This document shows positions 11,664-23,384 of a stretch of DNA of 64,000 bases, one piece after another. The stretch comes from Solanum dulcamara (taxonomy: Eukaryota > Streptophyta > Magnoliopsida > Solanales > Solanaceae). The notes under the pieces are model-generated. The model saw only the letters and a list, made by a program, of their open reading frames with translations. It had not been told where the DNA came from and did no database searches. Location: assembly GCF_947179165.1 (NCBI RefSeq), contig NC_077239.1, positions 66,630,634 to 66,694,633 on the forward strand, read 5' to 3'. Every line of letters starts with the position of its first letter. The first letter of the stretch is position 1. A program made the translations under genes and the position numbers.

Positions 11664-13664
11664 TGTAATGTCCCTCCAGTACATTTTTTGAATTAAATTC
11701 ATTTTATTATTTTAGAGCATTCCTGTAGTGACCAAGTTATGTATGACTCAACAGAATTGACTGTTTGGTCGTCTGGTCGTTCGTTTGAGTTTTAAGTCTG
11801 TTTTACTGTTTTAAAGCTTTTATAACTTAAAAAGTTGATTTCAATCATTAGTTAAGGTCAACGACCTCAGAACAAAATTTTGATAGTCTCATCAACTCCA
11901 AAAGGATCAAATTAGGCTAACGACATGGTTGGCATGGGTATCGGGGATATCAATACGAGTTTGGGCTCATTTGACGCTTTAGCCTTTGAAATTTGGGCTA
12001 AAGTTGACATTGGTCAACATTCTTGAAAAATACGCTTGGATGAAAATTCTATCGCGATAAGATTCAAAATATCAATTTTGTTCTAAAACGATCCTTCATT
12101 TGCTTCCCGAGGCTTTCGATCTAATTTCGAGGTCCATTATGAAATTTAGCTTAAAATGACGGGTATGAGACCCAATTTTTGTTAAAATGACCTCATATGG
12201 ATATTTCGAATGCTCCATTGGTTGGGTAGCATATCTTGTTTGTGCGCACAAAATTCTGAATGAATTCTGAGTACCCCGTTTGGGGTTTTGGATTTTGTCC
12301 AAAATATTATTGTAACACCTTGCTGGTGTAAGTGATTTTCTTCATCTCTATCATGATGAAGCCTCCATAGTCATGGAGGTCACTCGGCATAGGCATCGCG
12401 ATCGTGAGGCCCTTGGCCGAGATCACGATGAAGGCTTGACTGGGGGTTCACCAAGCTTGGTCTTTGTGATCGCGAGACCGGACCTGAATGATCGCGATGG
12501 TCTTTCTGTGGGATGGTCATGATCTCAACCCTTATCCTCGTGATCGCGATGGGCTTTTGTGTCTGGTCATTTATTTAAAATACCAGACGCATATAAACTT
12601 AGTCCCAAAATTTCCAAGTGCGATAACTCTCTCATTTTAGCTCGAAATTAGGTGATTCAAAAGCTAGATTATGGGGGGAGAACGCATTTGAGACTTTATA
12701 AATTGTTGGGGACTCATATTTTAAGGTAAAATCATGCTAAGGGTTGTTGCCATTGATGTAATTTTACGCTTAAATTATGAAATTCTTGCATGTCTTGTTT
12801 TTCACTTATTCGAGCCCCGAATTGTGTTCCATTTTAGAACACAAGTTTAGGATAGTGTTTAGGACCTTTTTATAGAGTTAATTCTGGAATTATCGGAGCG
12901 GGTCTCGCATTCCTATTTTTGATTCTGAAATTGGTCCGTCTCCAAAATTGATAATTTTAGTGTTAAACGACCGTATTGACTTTGTGATTTTTTTTGATAG
13001 TGTGACAGCGATCTGAGGTTGTATGAAAGGAAAAAACTCCAGTTACTTGATTTAGAGCGCGCGATCGGACTGCAAATAGGCTACAATTTTTCCCTTCTTA
13101 GACTGAGCATGTTATAGCATTTGTATGATGATTTGTGTGAAATTGGAGGTACTTGGGTGTTGATTATGTTGAATTCCTAGAAACCATGTGTTAGGCTCTA
13201 TTTTGGGGAAATTTGGGTTATTGAAGCATATATCATTCTACTGTTGATCATCCATACCTTGTGATGCATATTGTGTATTTGGTTTATATCATTGGAAACA
13301 TGTTTGGCATTAGATTAGGCTTAGAGTAGTGATTGCCATAGACTTGCGTATTTTTGAGCTGTTAGGCCTTGGAACTTTTCCAACATCGCTTCAAATGGCT
13401 TAGCTCCCTATAGACTGATATAACAGACTTGAGTCAGATAGTCTAGGCCTTAGCTAGCAGTGACACGACTCTTGGAACCGTATATCCATAATTCCCTATT
13501 TTCATAGGCCATGTATCATTTGATTCTTCGTTCTAGAAGTCTATTCTTTAATTCTAGTTGGATGTGGTTCGGGATGGAGTGATTTATTGATGGCACTCAG
13601 ATTGGGTTACTCTCCATGACACTCGTTTCGTTGTTGTTCCTAATGCTGACCGATTCTACTCTCT

Positions 13665-14060
13665 TCGTGGTTCAAATCCCAATTCACTCCACCGGGCTTA
13701 GTTCAAGTCCTTGTCTTAGTATTATAGCCTCGGTTCAAGTCCTTGGCTTTACTTAGCCATAGTTCAAGTCCACCGCCATTTACATCCTTTGTTCACGTCC
13801 ATAGCTACTCACTAGCCTTGATTCAAGTCCATAGCTACCTTTCAACCTTGGTTCAAGTCCATAGCTACTATTACCTCGGTTCAAGTCCTTTGTCATACTA
13901 TCACATGGTTCAAGTCCACAATTATGCTTATCCTTGGTTCAAGTACTTATTTATTCCAAATCTCAGTTCAAGTCCATGATCCTCATATATTCATTCGTTC
14001 AAGTCCTTAATTCTTTCATGCTCTAGGTTCAAGCTTCAAGCTCTTGGTACAATTCGATTC
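13665..14060 (+). repeat. GTTCAAGTCC tandem array in 5' LTR
   Basis: The motif (G)GTTCAAGTCC recurs roughly every 30-40 bp about ten times, with variable spacers such as ATAGCTACT. The same array is present in the 3' LTR (21360-21765). The 78-codon open frame over it is periodic repeat translation, not a gene. Confidence 0.85.
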
Positions 14061-14106
14061 AAGTCCATCGAAAATTGTGACAATGTTGGTACTACATCGG
14101 ATTTCA

Positions 14107-14258
14107 AGCCTGTTTAAGTTATTTTTTAACTTTTGGAAGTATAGGGTAAATTAAAAAAATGTTAAAATAAGTTAAAATTTACAAAAAGAAGTTAAAAGTT
14201 TAGTCCTCCCTTTTCTTTTTGACTTAAAACTCATTATTTAACCCAATCCAAATAGGCT
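14107..14258. mobile_element. Short MITE inserted in the 5' LTR
   Basis: Starts AGCCTGTTTAAGTT and ends CCAAATAGGCT; the ends are inverted repeats (AGCCTGTTT and AGCCTATTT). The corresponding place in the 3' LTR (about 21797-21810) runs straight from ACATCAGATTTC to GATTTCATTTCAAC without this segment. The MITE therefore arrived after the retrotransposon. The target duplication is not clear. Confidence 0.65.
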
Positions 14259-14864
14259 CTTCTTCATTTCATTTTAACTGTCTTTGCACTTGTTAGGTTT
14301 ATAGGAGTCCGTCCGGGTTGTTACTTCAAACTTTTGCATAAGCATACCCATCAGATTTATGGGAGCCCAAAGGATTTAGTTAGATTCTCTCTTCTTTCTT
14401 GTGTGTGAGTACACTCGTGTACGTACCTATTTGATTTCATTGTTCCTGTCTCTAGTTATTTTTTAATTTATCGCATTTTAGACTACCTTCACTTTTCTTG
14501 CACAGGCAGCCTATGATGACTACTAGGTACCTTTTGCTTTGGTATTCATACTACACTCTGCATTTGTTTTTGTGATCCAGGTTTGAGCACCAACTATCAA
14601 CGTTGATCTCGGGCTACAGTCTTGATCGGAGGCGAGGGTGAGCACACCACATTTTGGATTTACCCATCTTCCTCTATATATATATTTATGACTTGTCTTT
14701 AGATTTTTAAGACAGTCTTGTTTTTGTAGTCCACTTTTTGGACTTGTACTCATTTTGTTAGTAGCTCTATACATATGACTTTCAGTTTTGGGATATGGGT
14801 TGGCTTGACTACTGGTGGGTCATAGTAGGTGCCATCATGACTCAAGAATTTGAGTCATGACAAG

Positions 14865-14876
14865 TTGTATCAGAAC
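14865..14876 (+). other. Primer binding site, tRNA-iMet type, decayed
   Basis: TTGTATCAGAAC lies two bases after the 5' LTR. The canonical plant initiator-Met primer site is TGGTATCAGAGC, so two of twelve positions have changed. Confidence 0.7.
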
Positions 14877-15067
14877 CAGGTTCACTTGTCTCACTTGTAC
14901 AGAGCTAGCATCTAGTAGAGTCCTGCGGATTAGTGCAGAGACATCCGTAACTTATCTTTGGAAAGCTACAGGATGTCTTTAGGAATTTGTTCTCTTTTGC
15001 ATCATTATTCGTGCAGTGTGTGTCTTATTAGTTTCATGGAATCTCACTTGTTCCACTCTTTTATAGG

Positions 15068-15930
15068 ATGGCTTGTATGCATGATAAGGCCCCAACTAGG
15101 GGTAGTGGTCGACCCCAAGGTCATGCCAGGGATGCAGCCGAAACCCAAGACAAAGAACAGATTCCAGAACTGGAGGTGGAGCCACAGGTAGCTCCAGTAC
15201 ATCATCAGCCGATGTACCCAGAACCCGCCCAACCATCGCCTGTGCCAGTTGCAGCTCTGGACCTACATTCTATGTTAGCCCAGAAATTAGATACTATTAG
15301 TGATATACACCAGGCCCCAACTACAACTACTCCATCACTGTAGGGTCAACCTGCCCAGCAGCACGAGTAGTTCAACTGCCACTGGTACCTACCACCCAGC
15401 TTGATGATTTAGAAGGCATCCTGCCACTACGTGAGCAAAAGATACTTGAGGTGTTTCTCAGACTATCACTGCCAAGGTTTTATGGGGCTGTGGGAGAGGA
15501 TGCCCATAATTTTCTACTTACTTACCATGAGCAGCTGCATATTTTGAGATTAGTAGAGTCGAGAGGAACCGACTTCACCGCTTATCAGCTAAATGGTCCT
15601 TCCAAGAAGTAGTGGCATTCACATTTAGAGACCAGGCCAGTTTGGTCTCCATCAGTGTCATGGATAGAGTTTTCTAGGGCATTCTTAGCCCGGTTCATTC
15701 CTAGGAGCATTAGAGATCAGCTCCGAGATCAGTTTTCACAATTGGAACAGGGCTTTATGACAGTATTGGAGTACGAGGCCAGATTCCATGAGCTCTCCAA
15801 ACATGCGGTCCCTAGGGAGGCAGGACAAGTGGTCGAATTGATGCATGAGGTAAAGGCTCCCAGGACCACTTTTATGCACATCCAGCTAGACTAGAGGTTT
15901 AGGCATCGGACGATGTGATCACAATTATGA
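15068..15930 (+). pseudogene. gag remnant, old gypsy element
   Basis: An open frame from 15068 starts MACMHDKAPTRGSGRPQ, a typical basic Gag N terminus, and stops at 15343. Capsid-like sequence continues in other frames: LRLSLPRFYGAVGEDAHNFL near 15460, a stop near 15610, then WIEFSRAFLARFIPRSIRDQ from 15661. The last part matches the retrotransposon Gag core, in which a W...F...F.ARF pattern precedes a helix-rich region. No CCHC knuckle is visible before the protease, so the nucleocapsid end seems deleted. Non-functional. Confidence 0.75.
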
Positions 15931-15939
15931 TTATTTTAT

Positions 15940-16300
15940 GCTATCAGCATGCCTCAACTTCATTTAATCTAGGATCCACCTATTCATGTATATTTATGTA
16001 CTATGCCTCTTGATTAAGTATGAGTCTAGATCCCTTAGCGGATTTGTTACGTGTTTCGACCTCGGTAGGTGATTCATTAGTAGTGGATCAGGTTTTCAGA
16101 TCTTGTGTGGTGACAATTCATGGTAAGACACTAGGGAATACCTTCTTTTACTTGATATATTAAATTTTGATATGATTCTGAGCATGGAATGATTATCCCC
16201 TCACCGTGCGGTCTTGGATTTCTATCCCAAGACCATTACCTTAGCCATGCTTGGTATTCCATAGGTAGTGTGGCAAGGCTCTTGTAATCGCATGCCAATA
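15940..16300 (+). pseudogene. Aspartic protease remnant, old gypsy element
   Basis: Conceptual translation gives FNLGSTYS where family members have an F-D-x-G-S/T active site, followed by VSTSVGDSLVVDQVFRSCVV near 16056-16113, typical of plant gypsy protease. The catalytic Asp reads Asn, and stops follow near 16160. This is recognition from the translated sequence without an alignment. Confidence 0.6.
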
Positions 16301-16429
16301 GGGGTGATTTCTTTCATTCGGGCTCGGAGGTTTGTAGTTAGCGGATGTTTGGCTTAATTGGCTTATGTTAGGGATGTTAGTAGGGATGGCCCTATGGTTG
16401 ATTCAGTACCTATAGCCCAAGAATTTGCA

Positions 16430-17750
16430 AATGTGTTTTTTGTCAACCTGCCTAGCCTTCCTACAGATCATGATATTAACTTTTCCATTGATTTAAAGCC
16501 ACGTACTTATCCTATTGGCATCCCACCATACCATATGGCCCCAGTATAGCTCAAGTATATCAGAGTTCAGTTTCAAGATTTGTTAGGTAAGAGATTCATT
16601 CGGCCTAATGTATCGCCTTGGGGTTCCCCAATTCTGTTTGTTAAGAAGAAGGATGGTATAATGCGGATGTGTGTTGATTAGAGGCAGCTGAATAAGGTGA
16701 TGATAAAGAACTATTAACGCATACCTCAGATTGATGATCTATTTGACCAGCTTCAAGGTGTCGTGGTGTTTTCTAAGATTGATTTGAGATTTAGCTACCA
16801 CCAGTTAAGGATTAGGACAGCGAACATCCCTAAGACCGCAATTAGGACTCGTTACGACCATTATGAGTTCCTAGTGATGTTTTTTGGGTTGACTTATTCC
16901 CCTGCCGCCTTTATGGACTTGATGACTCAATTATTCAGGCTATATTTGGACTCTTTTGTCATAGTCTTCATCACCGATATATTGGTATTCTCGCGGAGGA
17001 AAGTTGAGCATGAGCTATGTTTGAGGATAGTGCTCCAGACTTTGAGAGATCAGCGGATTATGCCAAGTTCTCAAAGTGCGAGTTTTGGCTTAATTCTTTA
17101 ACATTCTTGAGGTATGTAGTGTCCAAATACTGCTTTATGGTAGATTCGACGAAGATTGAGGCTATTTGTGATTGGGCCAGGCCCACCTCTGTGACTGAGA
17201 TTCGTATCTTCGTCGGATTGGCAGGCTACTATAGGCATTTTGTTGAGGGATTTTCTACTATAACAACACCTTTGACTCTGTTGACTCATCAGGATATTCC
17301 TTTTGAGTGGTCATAGGAGTATGAGAGGATCTTTCTGAGGCTTAAGGAGTTGCTTACCACCTCTTCTATATTGACTCTTCTAGTTGAGGGAAAAGGCTTC
17401 ATAATTTATTATGATACATCCGACATTGGTTTGGGTTGTGTACTGATGCATCAAGGTCGAGTTATTGCTTATGCATTGAGGCAGCTTAAGCTGTATGAGC
17501 GCAACTACCCCACTCATGACTTGGAGTTGGCAGCGTTAGTCTTCGCGCTTAAGATTTAAAAACACTACCTGTATAGAGTTTGATACGAAGTCTATATTGA
17601 TCACAGGAGCCTTTCATATATTATATGTTACCAGGATCTTATTTTGAGTCAGCATCACTGGATTGAGCACCTGAAGGACTACGAACTCTTTATTCTCTAT
17701 CATTCGTATAAGGTGAATGTAGTAGCGGATGCCTTGAGTTGGAAGGTAGT
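16430..17750 (+). pseudogene. Reverse transcriptase-RNase H remnant, old gypsy element
   Basis: Segments recognisable in order: FSIDLKPRTYPIGIPPYHMAP (linker), [19 protein letters not shown] (RT motif 2), [18 protein letters not shown] (motif A, normally SKIDLRSGYHQ), [11 protein letters not shown], then [11 protein letters not shown] where the family has F-I-D-D-I-L. The first Asp of the catalytic DD pair is therefore Thr. RNase H follows at 17350-17559 ([27 protein letters not shown]). Several in-frame stops (for example after MCVD and before LKYI) and a frame change near 17017-17100 confirm inactivity. Confidence 0.88.
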
Positions 17751-17919
17751 GAGTATGGATAGTCTAGCCTTCCTTTCTATTGTGGAGTGGCCATTATCTT
17801 TGGATATCCAGTCCTTTGCTAATAGGAGGATTCGGCTTGATGTTTCCAATTCCCATTATCATCCCTATTGGACCAAATTAGCAAACGTCAGTTTGAAGAT
17901 GAGGATTTTATTGCTCTTC

Positions 17920-19290
17920 GAGATCGGGTTTTGGGAGGTGAAGGCTACCAGGCTACTTTAGATCCAGACAATTTATTGAGGTTTGGTGGTCATCTCTGTG
18001 TTCCAAGAGTTGGGGGTTTGATCTAGTTAATCCTTAGCGAGGCCCATGACTTCAAATATTCTATCCATCCGGGCACCGCTAAGATGTATTGTGACTTGAG
18101 GTAACATTACTGGTAGAGAGGCATGAGGAGAGATATCGCAAACTATGTGTCACATTGTTTGAGTTTTCAGCAAGTTAAGGCCAATCATTTAAGCCTTGGT
18201 GGTGAGCTTCAGAGATTACCTATTCCCGAGTGGAAGTAGGAGTGTATCACCATGGACTTCATTGTGGAGTTACCTAGCACTTCCTGAGGTATTGATAGTA
18301 TTTGCATCTTCATTGATCAATTGACTAAGTCAGCACACTTCCTCCCTGTTCATACTTCCTACAATTCTAAGAGGTTAGCCAGTATCTATAATCGGGAGGT
18401 AGTTCATCTTTATGGTGTCCCTGTTTCTATTATTTCAAATCGGGGCTCATAGTTCACAACCAACTTTTGGAGGAATTTTCATGAGAAGTTAGGTACCCAT
18501 GTCGACCTTAGCACAACTTTCCACCCGCAGACTAATAGCCAGTCATAGCACACTATTCAGGTTCTTGAGGATTTGTTGTGGGCTAGTGTTATGGATTTTG
18601 TAGGTTAGTGGTACCAATTTTTGCCATTGGCAGAGTTTTTGTACAATAACAACTACCACTCTAACATTTAGATGGCCCCATTTAAGACCTTATATGGTAG
18701 ATGTTGTCGCTCTCCGATCGGTTTGTTTAAGTCTATGGAGCCCAGTTTGCGCGATACAAACTTAATGCAAGAGGCATTTGATCATGTGAGGGTGATTCAG
18801 GATAGCTCAGTGTAGGAACCAGAGTTATGCGGATGGTAGACGTCAACCATTGAGACTTTTCATTGGTGACAAAGTATTCCTCTATGTATCCCCCATAAAG
18901 GGCGTGATGAGATTTGGGAGGTAGGGCAAGATTAGCCCTAGATATATTAGCCCTTTTAAGATTTTGAGGACAGTTGGTGAGGTTTCTTATGAGTTCACCT
19001 TGCCCTTAGCCTTCTCAGCTATTCGCTCGATTTTCCATGTTTCGATGTAGTGACAGTATGTTCTAGACGAGTCCTATGTGATCCAGATGCGGTTAAGTTG
19101 GATGATCGTCTGAGTTATATGGAGGAGCCAATTGCTATTTTAGATAGAGATATCGGACATTTGTGATCCAGAGCCATTCTTCTAGTTAAGGTCCATTGGA
19201 GGCACCGCCCAATCGAGGAGGCTACCTGGGAGACTGAGCAGGAGATACGGGAGCAGTTTCCCCACTTATTTGATCCCTCGGGTACTTTTT
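17920..19290 (+). pseudogene. Integrase and chromodomain-like tail remnant, old gypsy element
   Basis: The HHCC zinc region is seen around 18050-18180 (HPGTAKMYCDL; CLSFQQVKA, where the second Cys of CxxC has become Phe). The core reads TMDFIVELP, then SIISNRGS followed by a stop, where active copies have S-D-R-G. The second catalytic Asp is Asn. HPQTNSQS and MAPFKTLYGRCCRSPIG follow, as in plant gypsy integrases. The end (RHRPIEEATWETEQEIREQF, 19200-19259) is the chromodomain-like tail of Tekay/Del elements. Many stops are present. Confidence 0.85.
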
Positions 19291-19299
19291 GACTCTTAC

Positions 19300-19333
19300 T
19301 TTCGCAGACAAAAGTTCTTTTAGTAGTGGATGC
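19300..19333 (+). other. Polypurine-tract region
   Basis: GCAGACAAAAGTTCTTTTAG...GGATGC directly precedes the 3' LTR. Its position and purine-rich remnants fit a decayed plus-strand primer. Confidence 0.5.
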
Positions 19334-22300
19334 TGCAATGCCTCAAGGTCATTTTTGAATTAATGCATTCATTTCATTGTTTAGAGCATTCCTGTAGCAA
19401 CCCCAAGTTATTTATGACTTGTTGGCACTGATTGTTTGATCGCATGGTCATTCATTTGGGTTTTAGGTTCGTTTCCCTATTTAGGAGCTTTTATAACTTA
19501 AGAAGCTGATTTTGGTCATTACTTTAGGTAAACAACCTCAGAATGGAATTCTAATGGTTTCACTAGCTCTAGAATGGACAAATTAGGCTAGTAGCATGGT
19601 CGGCATGAGTATCGGGGCAACCGATATGAGTTTGGGTCCATTTGGTGCTTTAACTTTTAAAATTTGTCCTAAGGTTGACTTTGGTCAACATTCTTGAAAA
19701 ATGTGCTTGTCAATGCGGTTAGTTTCAAAATATCGAGTTTGTTCTAGAACAGCTCTTCATTTGCTTTTCGATGCTTTTGGTCTAATTCTGAGGCTCATTG
19801 TGGAATTTGACCTAAAAGGGCACCTGGCTGTGGGACCCATTTTTCATTAAAATGCCCTCATATGGGAATTTCAAATGCGCCATTGAGTTCGGAATGTCGA
19901 ATTTGGTAGGGTATCATATCCTATTTGCATGCACTAGATTCTGAATAAATTTCAAGCACCTCATCGGGGGTTTTGGACTTTTCCCAAAATATTGTTGCAG
20001 CACCTTGCTGGTGCCAGTGATTTTCTTCATTGCTAACCTCTGCGATCGCGGAGGTCATTAAGCATAGGCATTGTGATCGCGAAGCCCTTGGCCGCAATCA
20101 CGATAAAGGCTTGACTAGGGGTTGACCATGCTTAGTCTTTGCGATTGCGAGACCCGACGCTCTCGATCGTGATGGTCTTTCTGTGGGCAAGTCATAATCG
20201 CAACCCTCATCCTCACGATTGCGATGGACTTTTGTGTTTGGTCTTTTATTTAAAAGACCAGTCGCATATCAACTTAGTCTCAAAACTTCCAAGTGTGATA
20301 ACTCTCTCGTTTTAGCTCGGAATTGGGTGATTAGAAGGCTAGATTGTGTGGAATTGCTGGGAGAATGGATTGGATACTTTGGAAAGTGTTGGGGACTCAT
20401 ATTTTGGAGGCAAAATCTTGCTAATAGCTATTTCCATTGATGTAATTTTAAGCTTAAATTATGAAATTCTTGCATGTCTTGTTTCTAGTTGATTCGAGCC
20501 TCGAATTTTGTTCTATTTTGGAACACAAGTTCGGGGAAGTTTTGAGGACCTTTTTACAGAGTTAATTTTGAAATTATTGAAATGGGTCCCAAATTTTCAT
20601 TTTTGAATTTAAAATTGATCTGTCTCCTAATTTGATAATTTTAGTGTTAAAATGACTGTATTGCCTTTGTGATTCTATTTTTGGTAGTGTGGCAGTATTC
20701 TGAAGCCATATAGAAGGGAAAAGCTCTAGTTACTTGATTTAGAGCGCGAGCGGCTGGCCTACAGGTAGGCTACGACTTTCCCCTCCTTAGACTGAGCATG
20801 TTCTAGTATTTATATGATGATTTGTATGAAGTTGGGGGTACTTGGGTGTTGATCATGTTGAATTCCTAGTAACCATATCTTAGGCTCTATTTTCAAGAAA
20901 TTCAGGTTATTGAAGCATGTCTCTTTTTACTATTGATCATCCATACCTTGTGGTGTGTATTGTATATTTGGTTTATATCGTTGGAAGAATGTTTGGCCTC
21001 AGACTAGGATTAGATTAGCGATTGCCATAGACTTATGTATTTTTAGAGTCGTTACGTCTTGGAACTTTTTCGACGTTGATTTGGATGTCTTAGCTCCCTG
21101 TAGACTGATATAGCAGACGTAAGTCTAATAGTCTAGGCCTTATCTAGGCAGTGACACAGCTTTTGGGACTGTATATCCATAATTCCTTATTTTTTGTCGA
21201 TTTCGTACCACTTGATTCTTGGTTCTAGAAGTCTATTCGTCAATTCTGGTTAGATGTGATTTGAGCTGGAGTGATTTATTGTCGGCACTCGGATTTGGGG
21301 TACTTCCTATGATGCTCGGTTTTCCATTGTTCCTAATGCTAATGATTCACCTCTATTTGTGGTTCAAGTCCCTAATTCACTCCACCGAGTATGGTTCAAG
21401 TCCTTGTCATGGCATTATAACCTTGGTTCAACTCTCTGGCTTTACTTAGTCGTGGTTCAAGTCCACCTCCTCTTACAACCTTTGTTCAATTCCATAGCTA
21501 CTCATCAGCGTTGGTTCAAGTCCATTGCTACCTTTCAGTATTGGTTCAAGTCCATAGCTACTATTACGTACCTCGGTTCAAGTCCTTGGTCGTATTATCA
21601 CATGATACAAGTCCACAATTATCCTTATCCTTGGTTCAAGTCTTGTTTATTCCAAATCTCATTTCAAGTCCCTGATCCTCTTATATTCATTCAGTTCAAG
21701 TCCTTAATTCTTTCATGCTCTAGGTTCAAGATTTATTCTCTCGGTACGGTTTGGTTCAAGTCCGTGGAAAATTGTCACATTGTTGGTACTACATCAGATT
21801 TCTTGATTTCATTTCAACTTTCTTTGCTCCTGCCGAGCTTATGGGAGTCTGTTTGTGTTGTTACTTTAAACTTGTGCATGAGCGTACCCGTCGAGTTTAT
21901 GGGAGCCTGGCGGATTTAGTTAGATTCTCTCTTCCTCTTTGTGTGTGAGTACGCTCGTGTACATACCTATATGATTTATTTGTTCCTTTCTCTAGTTGTG
22001 TTTTAGTTTCTTGAAATTCATATTACTTTCGCTTGTCTTGCTTAGTCGGCATATGATGCCTACTAGGTACCTATTGTTTTGGTACTCATACTATACTCTG
22101 CATCTAATTTTGTGATGCAGTTTCGAGCACCAGCTTTTAGTGTTGATCTCAAGCCAGCTGTTGTCTTGATCGGAAGCGAGGGTTAGCACACCGCATTCTG
22201 AATTTACTTATCTCCCTTTGTATATATATTTATGACTTGTCTTTTGCTTTTTGAGACAGTCTTGTTTTTGTGGTCCATTTTTGGGATTTGTACTTTAGTA

Positions 22301-22527
22301 TCTCTATACATGTGAATTCTAGGTTCTGGGAGGAATCTTTTATTTGTATATATTTTTGGTTTGATTCCGCTCGTTCTTTTGTGTTCTTATTATTGTATTA
22401 CAGATTTAGTTGAATATTGGTCCTCTACCCTTACATCTCATTACTCGCAGTTCCAGAATATGAGTTGTCTTGCTTACAGGTGGGTCATAATAGGCGTCAT
22501 CATTACTCGAGGATTTGAGTCGTGATA
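19334..22527 (+). repeat. 3' LTR of old gypsy element
   Basis: Begins TGCAATGCCTCAAGGTC and ends GAGTCGTGATA (decayed from ...TGACA). It is collinear with 11664-14862 apart from indels. The GTTCAAGTCC array recurs at about 21360-21765. The 186-codon open frame at 21359-21919 covers that array and is not a gene. Confidence 0.85.
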
Positions 22528-23380
22528 GATTTATAATTGGCATATAATCAGGAGACTATAACTGATTATATATTTATCTCCTAGAATTATTCAAATCAGT
22601 TCAACCAATTGTTATTTGCCATCCTAAAAATTTCTTTTTTTCTCTAGCGTCTTTGTTGTTTTCTCTCTCAAATATTTTTTCTGATTTTTATTCGTATCGA
22701 CTTTCTAATTTTTATTCTTATCTATTTTCTGTCTTTTTATTCTTATCGATTCTCTAGTTTTTATTCTTATCTATTTTGGAAGATTAAACTTTAGAAATTT
22801 GATTAGACTAAATTTTAGGAATTTAAGAAATTGGTATCCAACTAGGATTTCAAATGTATTCTTAATTATTACTTGTATATTTTGTGTGTAAAAATATTTT
22901 TATTGAATTGGTATATAAATTGGCAGGCAATTAATAACTAATATAGATAGGGTCATGTAAATTTCGTACTAAATTTATCCAAAATATACACTGTATATAA
23001 AATTAGCATCTGACTTGAATGTTAATGTTGTAAGATTTGAATGGTCGTACATGTGTATACAATTGATATCCAGTTAAAATTTTATATGTATATTAATGTG
23101 TAATTAAAAAATACAAACTGCATATTAAATCAGTTGGAAATTTTGTATACATGTGGATTTATGTCAATAATAAAAGCAAAAATACAACATCCTAAAACAA
23201 AAAAAAAGAAGGAATATATGAGCATATCCTCTATCCAGAAACTAATTTTCTGGATCTCGACGTAGGATAATTAGTAGTATTAGGAGCATGGTCTTTTGAT
23301 ATGTGTGGTCCATCAAATTTGCTAGCAATGGTACTGATTACCTCGCTCTCATACTACCAAAGAAAACACACATAAGTATA
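22528..23380. other. AT-rich spacer with short T-rich tandem units
   Basis: About four units of about 30 bp, built on TTTTTATTCTTATC(G/T)AT, lie at 22677-22775. The rest is AT-rich, with blocks such as AATTGGTATATAAATTGGCAGGCAATT (22911-22937). These look like the reverse complement of the CATACCAATTTCATGCC blocks downstream, a possible fold-back arrangement. Confidence 0.5.
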
Positions 23381-23384
23381 TCAA

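Larger units (their letters stand above)
11664..14862 (+). repeat. 5' LTR of old gypsy element
   Basis: Begins TGTAATGTCCCTCC and ends GAGTCATGACA. It aligns along its length with 19334-22527. It carries a GTTCAAGTCC tandem array and an extra MITE at 14107-14258 that the 3' LTR lacks. It also lacks about 120 bp that the 3' LTR (about 22330-22450) and the solo LTR at 4558-7451 both keep, which indicates a deletion here. Confidence 0.85.
11664..22527 (+). mobile_element. Complete, inactive Ty3/gypsy retrotransposon (Tekay/Del-like)
   Basis: Structure: 5' LTR 11664-14862, primer site, gag-pol 15068-19290, polypurine-like tract, 3' LTR 19334-22527. Domain order gag, protease, RT, RNase H, integrase and a chromodomain-like tail is that of a chromovirus. 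The internal region is broken by many in-frame stops, and key catalytic residues of protease, RT and integrase are changed. The two LTRs differ at many positions and by indels, so the insertion is old. A 5-bp TSD could not be recognised (flanks CTGAT and GATTT). Confidence 0.88.

Noticed and set aside
21359..21919. 186-codon plus-strand ORF with repeating WFKS residues
   Set aside because: It lies in the 3' LTR and is the periodic translation of the GTTCAAGTCC array; the 5' LTR counterpart is broken.
11659..22532. TSD for the old gypsy element
   Set aside because: Flanking pentamers CTGAT and GATTT do not match; the duplication has decayed or one end is misplaced.
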